Below are positions 1 to 6,107 of a DNA stretch of 6,141 bases, one piece after another. Below the pieces are notes generated by a model. That model was not told where the DNA came from. It did no database searches and saw only the letters and a list, made by a program, of their open reading frames with translations. A program made the position numbers and the translations under genes. This DNA comes from Actinomycetales bacterium. Its GTDB lineage: Bacteria > Actinomycetota > Actinomycetes > Actinomycetales > Actinomycetaceae. The DNA lies in assembly GCA_012513625.1 (NCBI GenBank), contig JAAZBW010000162.1, positions 1 to 6,141 of the forward strand. Reading direction: 5' to 3'. Each line of letters starts with the position of its first letter. The first letter of the stretch is position 1.

Positions 1-1379
1 AGCGCCTCCGAAATCTTCGGCCCCGCATCCTCGAGGGCCTCGTTCGCGCCGTGGACCTGGTCCAGCAACTTCGCGGCGTTGCCAATCGCCTGCTCGGCGA
101 TGCGCGCATTCACGACGGCGGCGGACCGGTCCTCGGCGGCCAGCCGTTCGCGGCCCGCCTGGATCGCCTGCTCGGCAGAGAGGAGGAGCCCCTCGGCCTG
201 GTCCGGATTCTGGGAGACGGAGGCGAGCGCCGAGGCGGTGTACTGGGCGGCGAGCGAGGTCACGATCGAGCGGGCGCCCTCCACGCGCGCGGCCACCTCG
301 GTAGAGCGGGTGGCCACCTCGTCCAGCACCTCGCCCGCGCGGGACTCCATGGCACGCAACTCATCGAAGGATTTCTTCTCCCCGGCGAGCGCGGTGTGCA
401 CTTTCTCCGCGGTGGTGATGATGGTGAGGAAGTAGGAACGCTTCTCCGCGTCCGTGTCCGGGATGTGATCGTCCAGCTTCTTCTGGACCTCGAACGCCCG
501 GGTGGCATCCTTCCGTGCGAGTGCGATGGCGCGTGAGTAGCTCTCGGTGGCCTGGAGACCGAATTGGGCCTGGGCGAAGCCGAGTTCCTGTTCGGACGCG
601 CGAAGCTCGTTGTCCACCTGCACGAGTGCGGCACCCGCCCGCTTGGAGAGCTCTTCGAGGGGGAGCTGGTCCAGCTGGGGTTCGCTGGGTGCGCCCCGTG
701 TGGCACCCTTCTTCCCGCGGCGCGAGAAGAAGTAGATCGCGCCCGCGATGACGGCCACCCCGAGGAAGAGGATCCCGAAGGGGAAGCCGGAGCCCGTGCT
801 GGCGGCCGGGGCGAGGGAGGACTCGATCGCCTCCGCATAGCTGATGGGGGCCCGCGCCCAGTTGTCGTTGGCGAGGTCCCGCTCGCCGCTGCTCACGAAG
901 AGGCGCTGCGCCTCATTCGGCGGGACATCGCTCTGGTTGTCCGCGGAAACGGCCCAGGCACGATCCTCCACCGCCACGGTGAGGAGGAGATCGTTCATTC
1001 CGAGGCCCGAGAGCTCCGCGCTGTCACCGGCCCACTCCCCGGCGTCCATCCCGGAGAACGTGTCCACGTAGACCACGAACAGATCGATGTTGGAGGAGTC
1101 TCCCAGTGCGTCAATCGCATCGTTGATCTGCGTGATCTCACCCGGGGTGAGGACCTCTGCCAGGTCCGTGACGCGGGTGGTCACGGAGAACGGGTCTTCC
1201 AGCGCCACGAAACCCGATGCTGGGGCGCCGCCCGGACCGCGGGCTGCGATGCCGTCGGACCCGCTGACCGCGATGCTGCCCGCCGTCGGACCCGTGCCGA
1301 TCGCCAGCGCCGGCGCCACCCCGGCGCCTGCCAGCAGGAACACACCCGTTGCCGCGATGGCGCGCACAGTTCTCTTCAC
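1..1379 (-). CDS. TPM-domain membrane protein, C-terminus cut off by window edge
   Basis: Translating the minus strand from the GTG at 1379-1377 gives 459 codons without a stop, running off the left edge. Residues 1-26 form a signal peptide: KR near the start, a hydrophobic core, and a likely cut after APALA. Residues about 68-150 match the TPM fold (TLP18.3/Psb32/MOLO-1 family): VTDLAEVLTPGEITQIN at the start, a beta strand NIDLFVVYVD, then the MNDLLLTVAVEDRAW segment. One membrane helix spans about 199-218 and is followed by RRGKK, so the TPM domain should lie outside the cell and the rest in the cytoplasm. From about 235 to 459 the chain is Ala/Glu/Lys/Arg-rich and almost entirely helical, probably coiled coil. 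Some family members have phosphatase activity, but the role of the actinobacterial membrane form is unsettled; a link to envelope stress is only suspected. The start is well supported by AGGAGG at 1393-1388. Confidence 0.85.
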   Translation of the reverse strand, partial: MKRTVRAIAATGVFLLAGAGVAPALAIGTGPTAGSIAVSGSDGIAARGPGGAPASGFVALEDPFSVTTRVTDLAEVLTPGEITQINDAIDALGDSSNIDLFVVYVDTFSGMDAGEWAGDSAELSGLGMNDLLLTVAVEDRAWAVSADNQSDVPPNEAQRLFVSSGERDLANDNWARAPISYAEAIESSLAPAASTGSGFPFGILFLGVAVIAGAIYFFSRRGKKGATRGAPSEPQLDQLPLEELSKRAGAALVQVDNELRASEQELGFAQAQFGLQATESYSRAIALARKDATRAFEVQKKLDDHIPDTDAEKRSYFLTIITTAEKVHTALAGEKKSFDELRAMESRAGEVLDEVATRSTEVAARVEGARSIVTSLAAQYTASALASVSQNPDQAEGLLLSAEQAIQAGRERLAAEDRSAAVVNARIAEQAIGNAAKLLDQVHGANEALEDAGPKISEA

Positions 1380-1589
1380 GTCTGAATCCTCCTGTGGATT
1401 GGCAGTCACCGCAACGCCTTGAACGCGCGTGGGTGCTGATTCGCTCCCGGCGGAGCGGCCGTGGAGGATGCTCAGCGGGGTGCGGTGGGGTGGCCCGGTG
1501 GCCCCGCGCGCCCGGATAGACTTGACTGACTACCTGTGACACGCGGCGTGTGCCGCTGCCACTCCCACGCGAATGGAAGGCTGGCCGCA
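1380..1589. promoter_or_regulatory. Divergent intergenic region between TPM and cold-shock genes
   Basis: About 210 bases separate the two divergent starts, so promoters in both directions are expected here. On the plus strand there is a TTGACT at 1522-1527, which resembles a -35 box, and a TAGACT at 1517-1522, which resembles a -10 box. They overlap, and neither has a convincing partner at 16-18 bases, so I do not assign a promoter. A short inverted repeat (ACACG, 3-base loop, CGTGT) lies at 1539-1551. I see no gene in this stretch; the open frames crossing it show no start signal of their own. Confidence 0.4.
1388..1393 (-). promoter_or_regulatory. Ribosome binding site of the TPM gene
   Basis: On the minus strand this reads AGGAGG, a full match to the Shine-Dalgarno core, and it ends 8 bases before the GTG at 1379. 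It fixes the start of the TPM-domain gene, and the signal peptide begins directly at that GTG. Confidence 0.8.
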
Positions 1590-1967
1590 GTGCCGAACGG
1601 CAGGATCAAGTTCTACAGCGCCGAGAAGGGCTTCGGCTTCATCGCCGGCGAGGATGGCCAGGAGGTGTACCTCCACGCCTCCGCGCTGCCCGCCGGCGCG
1701 CCTGCCCCTCGGCAGGGCCAGCGGGTGGAGTACTCCGTGGCGGACGGCCGCCGCGGGCCTCAGGCCCTCGCCGTCACCTTCCCGGAGCGCCCGGCGTCCG
1801 TGGTGCGCAACCAGCGCCGCCCCGCCGAGGAGATGGTGCCCATCGTGGAGGACCTGATCAGGGAACTGGACAAGGCCTCCGGCCGGCTCCGCCACGGTCA
1901 CTACCCGGACAACGGGCACACCATCGCGAAGGTACTCCGCGTGGTGGCCGAGAGTTTCGAGGCGTGA
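1590..1967 (+). CDS. Cold-shock-domain protein with actinobacterial C-terminal extension
   Basis: The protein is 125 residues starting at GTG 1590, which has GGAAGG at 1575-1580 nine bases upstream. Residues 1-65 are a cold-shock domain, an OB fold that binds single-stranded RNA or DNA. It has VPNGRIKFY at the start, the RNP1 motif KGFGFI at 13-18 and an RNP2-like VYLHASAL at 26-33. Ordinary bacterial Csp proteins stop near residue 67. This one continues for about 60 residues, with helices around 79-98 and 110-125 and a GHYPDN stretch between them. From memory, M. tuberculosis Rv0871 (called cspB there) has the same build, including a GRYPD motif at the same place. RNP2 normally carries aromatic residues (VFVHFSA); here Leu and Ala replace two positions, as seen in this subgroup, so nucleic-acid affinity may differ. 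The stop overlaps the next start by one base, implying coupled translation. The frame is open upstream to a GTG at 1536, but that has no ribosome binding site. Confidence 0.9.
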   Translation: MPNGRIKFYSAEKGFGFIAGEDGQEVYLHASALPAGAPAPRQGQRVEYSVADGRRGPQALAVTFPERPASVVRNQRRPAEEMVPIVEDLIRELDKASGRLRHGHYPDNGHTIAKVLRVVAESFEA

Positions 1968-2914
1968 TGGCGACCGATCAGATTCTGGCGAACGCAGTTG
2001 AGGACGCCCGCGCCGCCGCGGGTGACGTGAGCGAGTACGGAATCGGGGAGCACCTCGGCTTCTACCTCGAGGCCGATCGCGTGGGCACCCACATGTTCCA
2101 GGCCCTGGAGCCCGGCTACACCGGCTGGCACTGGGCGGTCACCATTGCCCGCTCGCCCCGTTCCCGCAAGGCCACCATCAGCGAGATCGAGCTGCTCCCG
2201 GGCCGCGGCGCCCTCCTCGCTCCCCCCTGGCTGCCGTGGGCGGAGCGCCTGCGCCCCGGAGACGTGGGCCCGGGGGACGTGCTTCCGCTCCAGGTGGATG
2301 ACCACCGCCTCGTGCAGGGCTACGAGCAGACGGACGATGTGGAAGCCGACCGCATCGCCATCTACGAACTCGGTCTCGGCCGCGCCCGCGTGCTCTCTCC
2401 GGACGGCCGCGCGGAGGCGTTCACGCGGTGGTACGAGGGCGAGCACGGCCCCACCGCCGAATCGGCCCGAAAGGCCACCGCCCCCTGCTCCACCTGCGGC
2501 TTCTTCATGAAGATGTCCGGGTCCGCCCGCCGCATCTTCGGCGTCTGCGCCAACGAGTGGAGTCCCTCCGATGGCAAGGTCGTCTCCCTTGATCACGGCT
2601 GCGGCGCCCACTCGGAGACCGATGTGCCCGAACGCTCCAATGAGTGGGATCAGTCCGATCCCGTGATCGACGAGGGCGATCTTGAGCTCATCGAGCTCCA
2701 CCCACGTAGCGCCCCGGTCCCCGAGGACTTCGACGACGACGCAGCGGCGCCTTCCGAGGAGACGGAACCGGCCGTCGTCGACGAGACCGAGGACGCAGCG
2801 GCGCCTTCCGAGGAGCCGGAACCGGCCGTCGTCGGCGCGACTGACGACGCAGCGGCGCCTTCCGAGGAGCCGGAACCGGCCGTGGCCGGCGAGGCGGAGA
2901 ATCACGGCTCCTGA
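1967..2914 (+). CDS. DUF3027 family protein with acidic repeat tail
   Basis: This is a 315-residue soluble protein of the actinobacterial DUF3027 family, whose function is unknown. The ATG shares its A with the TGA of the cold-shock gene (TGATG); a weak GAGG lies four bases before it. Residues about 1-160 are the conserved part: a helical start (DQILANAVEDAR), EYGIGEHLGFYLEADRVGTH, then GYTGWHWAVTIAR, with a segment around 80-112 containing LAPPWLPWAERLRPGD and GPGD. Four cysteines follow at 174, 177, 194 and 212, with spacing C-x2-C-x16-C-x17-C, plus His210 and His215 (HGCGAHSE), suggesting a bound zinc. The tail from about 230 is acidic and ends in three 18-residue repeats rich in Asp, Ala, Pro and Glu, likely disordered. 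Family assignment is from recognised sequence pattern; metal binding and a nucleic-acid role are inference from the cysteines and the cold-shock neighbour. Confidence 0.85.
   Translation: MATDQILANAVEDARAAAGDVSEYGIGEHLGFYLEADRVGTHMFQALEPGYTGWHWAVTIARSPRSRKATISEIELLPGRGALLAPPWLPWAERLRPGDVGPGDVLPLQVDDHRLVQGYEQTDDVEADRIAIYELGLGRARVLSPDGRAEAFTRWYEGEHGPTAESARKATAPCSTCGFFMKMSGSARRIFGVCANEWSPSDGKVVSLDHGCGAHSETDVPERSNEWDQSDPVIDEGDLELIELHPRSAPVPEDFDDDAAAPSEETEPAVVDETEDAAAPSEEPEPAVVGATDDAAAPSEEPEPAVAGEAENHGS
2735..2896 (+). repeat. Three in-frame 54-bp tandem repeats in the DUF3027 tail
   Basis: Three units of exactly 54 bases (18 codons) lie at 2735-2788, 2789-2842 and 2843-2896. Each encodes the pattern [DE]DAAAPSEE[TP]EPAV followed by a variable four to five residues. 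The core stretch is nearly identical at the DNA level, including wobble positions, with differences concentrated at the end of each unit. Such identity points to recent duplication by slippage or unequal recombination rather than protein-level selection alone. The units encode an acidic, proline-containing linker-like tail. Confidence 0.92.
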
Positions 2915-2915
2915 C

Positions 2916-2935
2916 GGGCGGGGCAGTCCCCGCCC
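2916..2935 (+). other. GC-rich hairpin between DUF3027 and MFS genes
   Basis: GGGCGGGG at 2916-2923 is the exact reverse complement of CCCCGCCC at 2928-2935, with the four-base loop CAGT. The stem starts one base after the DUF3027 stop and ends 13 bases before the ATG of the MFS gene. There is no T-run after it, so it is not a standard intrinsic terminator. It could slow or attenuate transcription, protect an RNA end, or limit ribosome access to the weakly signalled MFS start. Confidence 0.6.
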
Positions 2936-2948
2936 ACCGGACGGCCCC

Positions 2949-4166
2949 ATGTTTCCACTCCGTACCGTGGTGGTGGGGACGTTCCTCCCCACCGTACTGT
3001 TCGAGATGGGGATTGGCGCGATCATGCCGATCGTGGCTGCCACGGCCACCAGTTTCGGCGCCTCGCTCGAACTCGCGGGACTGCTCCTAGCGCTGATCCC
3101 GGTGGGACAACTCATCGCGGACATCCCGGCGGGCATCCTCGCGGCGCGGATCGGGGACCGGCCAGCCATGATCGTGGCGGGCCTGTTCGCCATGGTCGCG
3201 TGCGTGGGGGCGGCGCTCGCTACCTCGGTAGCGCTACTCGCGGCGGCAATGCTCGGGATCGGCGGCGCCTCCGCCGTGTACTTCCTCGCGCGGCAGTCCT
3301 ACCTCACGGAGGTCACAGATCCGCTGCGGCGGGCACGCGTGCTCTCCACCCTGGGCGGCGTGCACCGGATCGGCCTGTTCCTCGGCCCGTTCCTGGGTGC
3401 GGCGCTGATCTCCGTGTGGTCGCTCGGGATCGTGTACTGGGTGGCGGCGGGGCTCGCTCTCGCCTCCGTGATCGTGGCCGCGCTTTCCGGCCCCGACCGC
3501 CCGCGGGGCAGCAGAGCGGACCGGGCCGCACAGAAGCGCGAGCGGCCGATAGGGATGGGCCAGGTGTTCCGGGAGCACTGGCAGGTGCTCGCCACGCTCG
3601 GGATTGCGGTGCTCCTGATAGGCGCGGTGCGCGGGGCGCGCACCACCGTGTTGCCGCTGTGGGCGGAGCACATTGGACTCGATCCGGCGCTCACCTCGGT
3701 GGTGTTTGGCGTGGCCAACGCGTGCGACGCGCTCCTCTTCTATCCGGCGGGCTGGATCATGGACCGCTTCGGGCGCCTCGCGATCGGGGTGCCCTCCATG
3801 CTCGCGATGGGCGTGGGCCTCGCAGTGCTGCCGTTCACGGACGACCTCGTGGGCATCACGGTGGTGGCGGTGATCCTGGGGCTCGGCAACGGGCTCAGCT
3901 CCGGGATCCTCATGACGCTCGGGGCGGACGTGGCGCCGGCGGGCGCCCGCAGCCAGTTCCTCGCGTTGTGGCGGGTACTCACCGATTTCGGCACGATGAG
4001 CGGGCCGCTGATCCTGTCGCTCGCCGCCGCGCTCGGCTCGCTCGCCGTGGGTGTGTGGGTGACCGGCGGGTTCTCGCTGGCGGCCGTGGGAGCCCAGGTG
4101 CGGTGGGTGCCGCGGCACACGGTGCACGCCTCGAACCGGACCCGGCGGGCGGCTGGACTCCTCTAG
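2949..4166 (+). CDS. Major facilitator superfamily (MFS) transporter, 12 helices
   Basis: The 405-residue product is strongly hydrophobic throughout, with about twelve membrane helices in two halves, the usual MFS size and plan. The first half shows the loop 2-3 signature at 53-71 (GQLIADIPAGILAARIGDR). The second half repeats it at 265-276 (YPAGWIMDRFGR). A basic cytoplasmic loop rich in Arg and Lys (181-205) joins the two halves. Acidic residues near membrane segments include Glu19 in helix 1 and Asp260 in helix 8, which could take part in proton coupling. The substrate cannot be told from the sequence; drug or metabolite export is the commonest role for similar proteins. The ATG is placed just before helix 1, but no clear ribosome binding site precedes it. 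The gap to the DUF3027 stop is 34 bases, so co-transcription is likely. Its stop TAG overlaps that of the convergent gene. The C-terminus (385-405) is basic and ends without a long tail. Confidence 0.85.
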   Translation: MFPLRTVVVGTFLPTVLFEMGIGAIMPIVAATATSFGASLELAGLLLALIPVGQLIADIPAGILAARIGDRPAMIVAGLFAMVACVGAALATSVALLAAAMLGIGGASAVYFLARQSYLTEVTDPLRRARVLSTLGGVHRIGLFLGPFLGAALISVWSLGIVYWVAAGLALASVIVAALSGPDRPRGSRADRAAQKRERPIGMGQVFREHWQVLATLGIAVLLIGAVRGARTTVLPLWAEHIGLDPALTSVVFGVANACDALLFYPAGWIMDRFGRLAIGVPSMLAMGVGLAVLPFTDDLVGITVVAVILGLGNGLSSGILMTLGADVAPAGARSQFLALWRVLTDFGTMSGPLILSLAAALGSLAVGVWVTGGFSLAAVGAQVRWVPRHTVHASNRTRRAAGLL

Positions 4167-4513
4167 AGCTGTGCGCGGGCCTTCGCCCTGACATCTGCCC
4201 GGACGGCCCAGATGCACGCGAGCACGCCGAGTGCGGCGCCGGTGAGGGCGATGTCCCGCGCGAGCGTCCCGAGATCGAGCACCAGCACCAGGACGAGCCC
4301 CACAACCCAGGCGGCGAGCCCGGCGAGCGAGAGGCGCAGCATCCGCACCCGCGCAGCGGGCATGGGGGTCAGGTCCGGCCGCGTGAGGCCCGAACTGGCC
4401 CCCGCGGACGCGGATGATACCGAGGAAACGGAACTGCCGCCGTCGGAGGGCAACCCAGTTGCCGGGGAGGTGGGGGACGGGAGGTGGGCTTCATCGTCGG
4501 AAATAGGGGCCAC
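4163..4513 (-). CDS. Small two-helix membrane protein, DUF2530-like
   Basis: The open frame encodes two membrane helices near its C-terminus. Numbered from the GTG at 4513, they fall at about 61-79 (SLAGLAAWVVGLVLVLVL and neighbours) and 86-104 (DIALTGAALGVLACIWAVR), followed by a basic end (RADVRAKARAQL). The pattern of a Trp in helix 1, then Gly-Ala-x-Leu-Gly and a Trp-x-x-Arg exit from helix 2, resembles the small actinobacterial DUF2530 family of unknown function, which from memory often lies beside NCS2 permease genes. The preceding 60 residues are a Ser/Pro/Asp-rich, low-complexity stretch absent from typical members. The start is uncertain: TTG 4570 has AAGGAG only three bases away and leaves 20 bases to the permease start; GTG 4513 fits a possible leaderless transcript; ATG 4363 would give only 66 residues but keeps both helices. 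The family call is moderate; the gene itself is likely real, since the convergent and divergent neighbours leave exactly this space. Confidence 0.6.
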   Translation of the reverse strand: MAPISDDEAHLPSPTSPATGLPSDGGSSVSSVSSASAGASSGLTRPDLTPMPAARVRMLRLSLAGLAAWVVGLVLVLVLDLGTLARDIALTGAALGVLACIWAVRADVRAKARAQL

Positions 4514-4520
4514 ACAGAGG

Positions 4521-4548
4521 ATTCTCTCACCTGAGGTGGCCAACACAA
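4521..4548 (-). promoter_or_regulatory. Candidate promoter for the DUF2530-like gene
   Basis: Read on the minus strand, TTGTGT (4548-4543) and GAGAAT (4526-4521) are separated by 16 bases, matching three and four of six consensus positions. The GTG at 4513 begins seven bases after GAGAAT, which is where transcription would start. This would yield a leaderless mRNA, a common arrangement in actinobacteria. The match is weak and the call is a hypothesis. Confidence 0.25.
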
Positions 4549-4590
4549 CATCTTCACGATTCGTCCCCAATTGCTCCTTCGGGGCAGAAT

Positions 4591-6045
4591 GTGCGGGTGA
4601 CTACCCCCTCGAGCGCCACGCGCTCTCCCCAGCAGACTCCGGTCAGCCCGTCCTGGCTGGAGCAGACGTTCAAGATCACGGAGCGGGGCTCCACGGTGGG
4701 TCAGGAGATCCGCGGTGGGCTCGTGACCTTCTTCGCGATGGCGTACATCCTCGTGGTGAACGCCTCCATCCTCGGCCTGGTGGCGCCCGAGGGCGTCTCC
4801 ACCGCCGCGATCGCCGCCGGAACCGCACTCGTGGCCGGCGTGATGTCCATCCTCATGGGCGTGGTGGCCAACTTCCCACTCGCCCTCGCCGCCGGCATGG
4901 GACTGAACGCCATGGTGACCTTCACGCTCGTGATGGGCATGGGCCTCACCTATGGCGAGGCCATGGGCCTCATCTTCTGGGAGGGCGTGCTCATCACGGT
5001 CCTCGTGATGACCGGCTTCCGCGAGGCCGTCTTCAAGGCGGTCCCCGGCCAGCTCAAGATTGCGATCTCCGTGGGGATCGGCCTCTTCATCGCCTTCATC
5101 GGCCTCCTGAACGCGGGCATCATCCGCCCCGGCGGCACCCCGGTCCAGCTCGGTATCGAGGGTTCGCTCGACGGCTGGCCGGCCTTCGTGTTCGTGTTCG
5201 GCCTGCTGCTCACGATCGTCCTCTACGTCCGCAAGGTGAATGGCGCGGTGCTCATCGGCATCATCGCCTCCACCGTGCTTGCGGTGATCGTGGAGGCCGT
5301 CACCAAGCTCGGCCCCATGAGCGAGGAGAACCCCACCGGCTGGGGCCTGAACGTGCCGGCCGTGACCGAGAGCCCGATCGCCATCCCGGACCTCTCCACG
5401 TTCGGCCAGATCGATTTCTTCGGTGCGTTCGTGAACGCGCCGATCGTCTCCGTGGTGCTCGTGATCTTCTCGCTCCTGCTCGCCGACTTCTTCGACACCA
5501 TGGGCACCATGGTGGCCATCGGAGCCGAGGCCAATCTGCTGGACGAGCACGGCAACCCGCCGAACTCCCGCAACATCCTCCTCATCGACTCCCTCGGCGC
5601 CGTGTTCGGCGGACTCGGCGGTGTTTCCTCCAACACGTCCTACGTGGAGTCCTCGGCGGGTGTGGGTGAGGGCGCACGCACCGGCCTCGCGGCCGTGACC
5701 ACCGGCGTGCTGTTCCTCGCCTCCATGTTCATCGCGCCGATCGTGGAGATCGTGCCCTCCGAGGCCGCCTCCACCGCGCTCGTGTTCGTGGGCTTCCTGA
5801 TGATGACCCAGGTTGCGGGCATCAACTGGAAGGACCCGGAGAACGCGATCCCGGCCTACCTGACCATCGCGATGATGCCCTTCGCCTACTCCATCACCGT
5901 GGGAATCGGCGTGGGCTTCATCGTGTGGTGGGTGATCAAGCTGGCCAAGGGCAAGCTGGCCCAGATCCACCCGCTCATGTGGGTCTCCGCGATCCTGTTC
6001 ATCATCTACTTCACTCTCGGCCCCATCATGAGGCTGTTCGCCTAA
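4591..6045 (+). CDS. NCS2 family purine base permease (AzgA/GhxP type, COG2252)
   Basis: A complete 484-residue inner-membrane transporter, of normal family length, predicted to carry adenine, guanine or hypoxanthine into the cell by proton symport. Diagnostic segments appear in order: ERGSTVGQEIRGGLVTFFAMAYILVVN at 31-57 (the family's start of helix 1), NFPLALAAGMGLNA at 94-107, DFFDTMGTMVAIGAEANLLD at 299-318, and SSNTSYVESSAGVGEGARTG at 346-365. In characterised relatives the acidic residues in the last two segments (here around Asp302 and Glu353) line the purine and proton site. The remaining chain gives the expected array of about 14 helices, with a short soluble loop around 240-262 and a final TFGQ-to-RLFA hydrophobic half. 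The first 25 residues are Ser/Thr/Pro-rich and cytoplasmic. Two in-frame GTG codons (4591 and 4597) could start it. A GGGG six bases before 4591 favours that one; CAGAAT at 4585-4590 would favour a leaderless start at 4597. No purine riboswitch fits in the short leader. The exact base transported is not certain. Confidence 0.93.
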   Translation: MRVTTPSSATRSPQQTPVSPSWLEQTFKITERGSTVGQEIRGGLVTFFAMAYILVVNASILGLVAPEGVSTAAIAAGTALVAGVMSILMGVVANFPLALAAGMGLNAMVTFTLVMGMGLTYGEAMGLIFWEGVLITVLVMTGFREAVFKAVPGQLKIAISVGIGLFIAFIGLLNAGIIRPGGTPVQLGIEGSLDGWPAFVFVFGLLLTIVLYVRKVNGAVLIGIIASTVLAVIVEAVTKLGPMSEENPTGWGLNVPAVTESPIAIPDLSTFGQIDFFGAFVNAPIVSVVLVIFSLLLADFFDTMGTMVAIGAEANLLDEHGNPPNSRNILLIDSLGAVFGGLGGVSSNTSYVESSAGVGEGARTGLAAVTTGVLFLASMFIAPIVEIVPSEAASTALVFVGFLMMTQVAGINWKDPENAIPAYLTIAMMPFAYSITVGIGVGFIVWWVIKLAKGKLAQIHPLMWVSAILFIIYFTLGPIMRLFA

Positions 6046-6057
6046 CTGCTGTTCCTG

Positions 6058-6107
6058 CGCCGACTGTGTGCCCAAAGTTCCAACTTTGGGCACACAGTCG
6101 GCGTTTT
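6058..6107 (+). terminator. Terminator with a perfect 22-bp stem
   Basis: Bases 6058-6079 and 6082-6103 are exact reverse complements separated only by CC, so the RNA stem would be about 20-21 bp with a four- to six-base loop. TTTT follows at 6104-6107, giving a rho-independent terminator for the permease transcript 12 bases after its stop. On the minus strand no T-run follows, so it seems built for plus-strand transcripts. The stem is longer and more perfect than most terminators and has an A/T-rich tip (CAAAGTT, AACTTTG) unlike the surrounding GC-rich DNA. Outer flanks CTGCGCC (6055-6061) and GGCGCAG (6109-6115) can also pair with each other, competing with the base of the stem. Confidence 0.8.

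Noticed and set aside
1536..1589. An 18-residue N-terminal extension of the cold-shock protein from GTG 1536
   Set aside because: No ribosome binding site precedes it, the added residues (RGVCRCHSHANGRLAA) do not fit the family, and GTG 1590 has GGAAGG at a good distance and starts right at the domain.
2682..2948. An upstream extension of the MFS frame into the DUF3027 gene
   Set aside because: The added 89 residues are Arg/Ser/Pro-rich, overlap the repeat region in another frame, and come before the first membrane helix, where family members have nothing comparable.
1901..3193. A 430-codon minus-strand frame over DUF3027
   Set aside because: It is a shadow frame; its repeated RFRLLGRRRC segments are simply the reverse reading of the 54-bp repeats.
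3218..3233. A 7-bp inverted repeat (CGCTACC, TC, GGTAGCG) inside the MFS gene
   Set aside because: It is short, lies within a well-supported coding region encoding helix 3, and is expected by chance in such sequence.
3200..4417. A 405-codon plus-strand frame overlapping the MFS gene
   Set aside because: Its product is Arg/Gly/Pro/Ala-rich without a fold or start signal, while the overlapping frame gives a full 12-helix transporter.
4369..6093. A 574-codon minus-strand open frame antisense to the permease
   Set aside because: It is His/Glu/Gly/Asp-rich with no recognisable domain, runs through the terminator palindrome, and mirrors a clear NCS2 permease. Long antisense frames are expected in DNA with high-GC codon bias.
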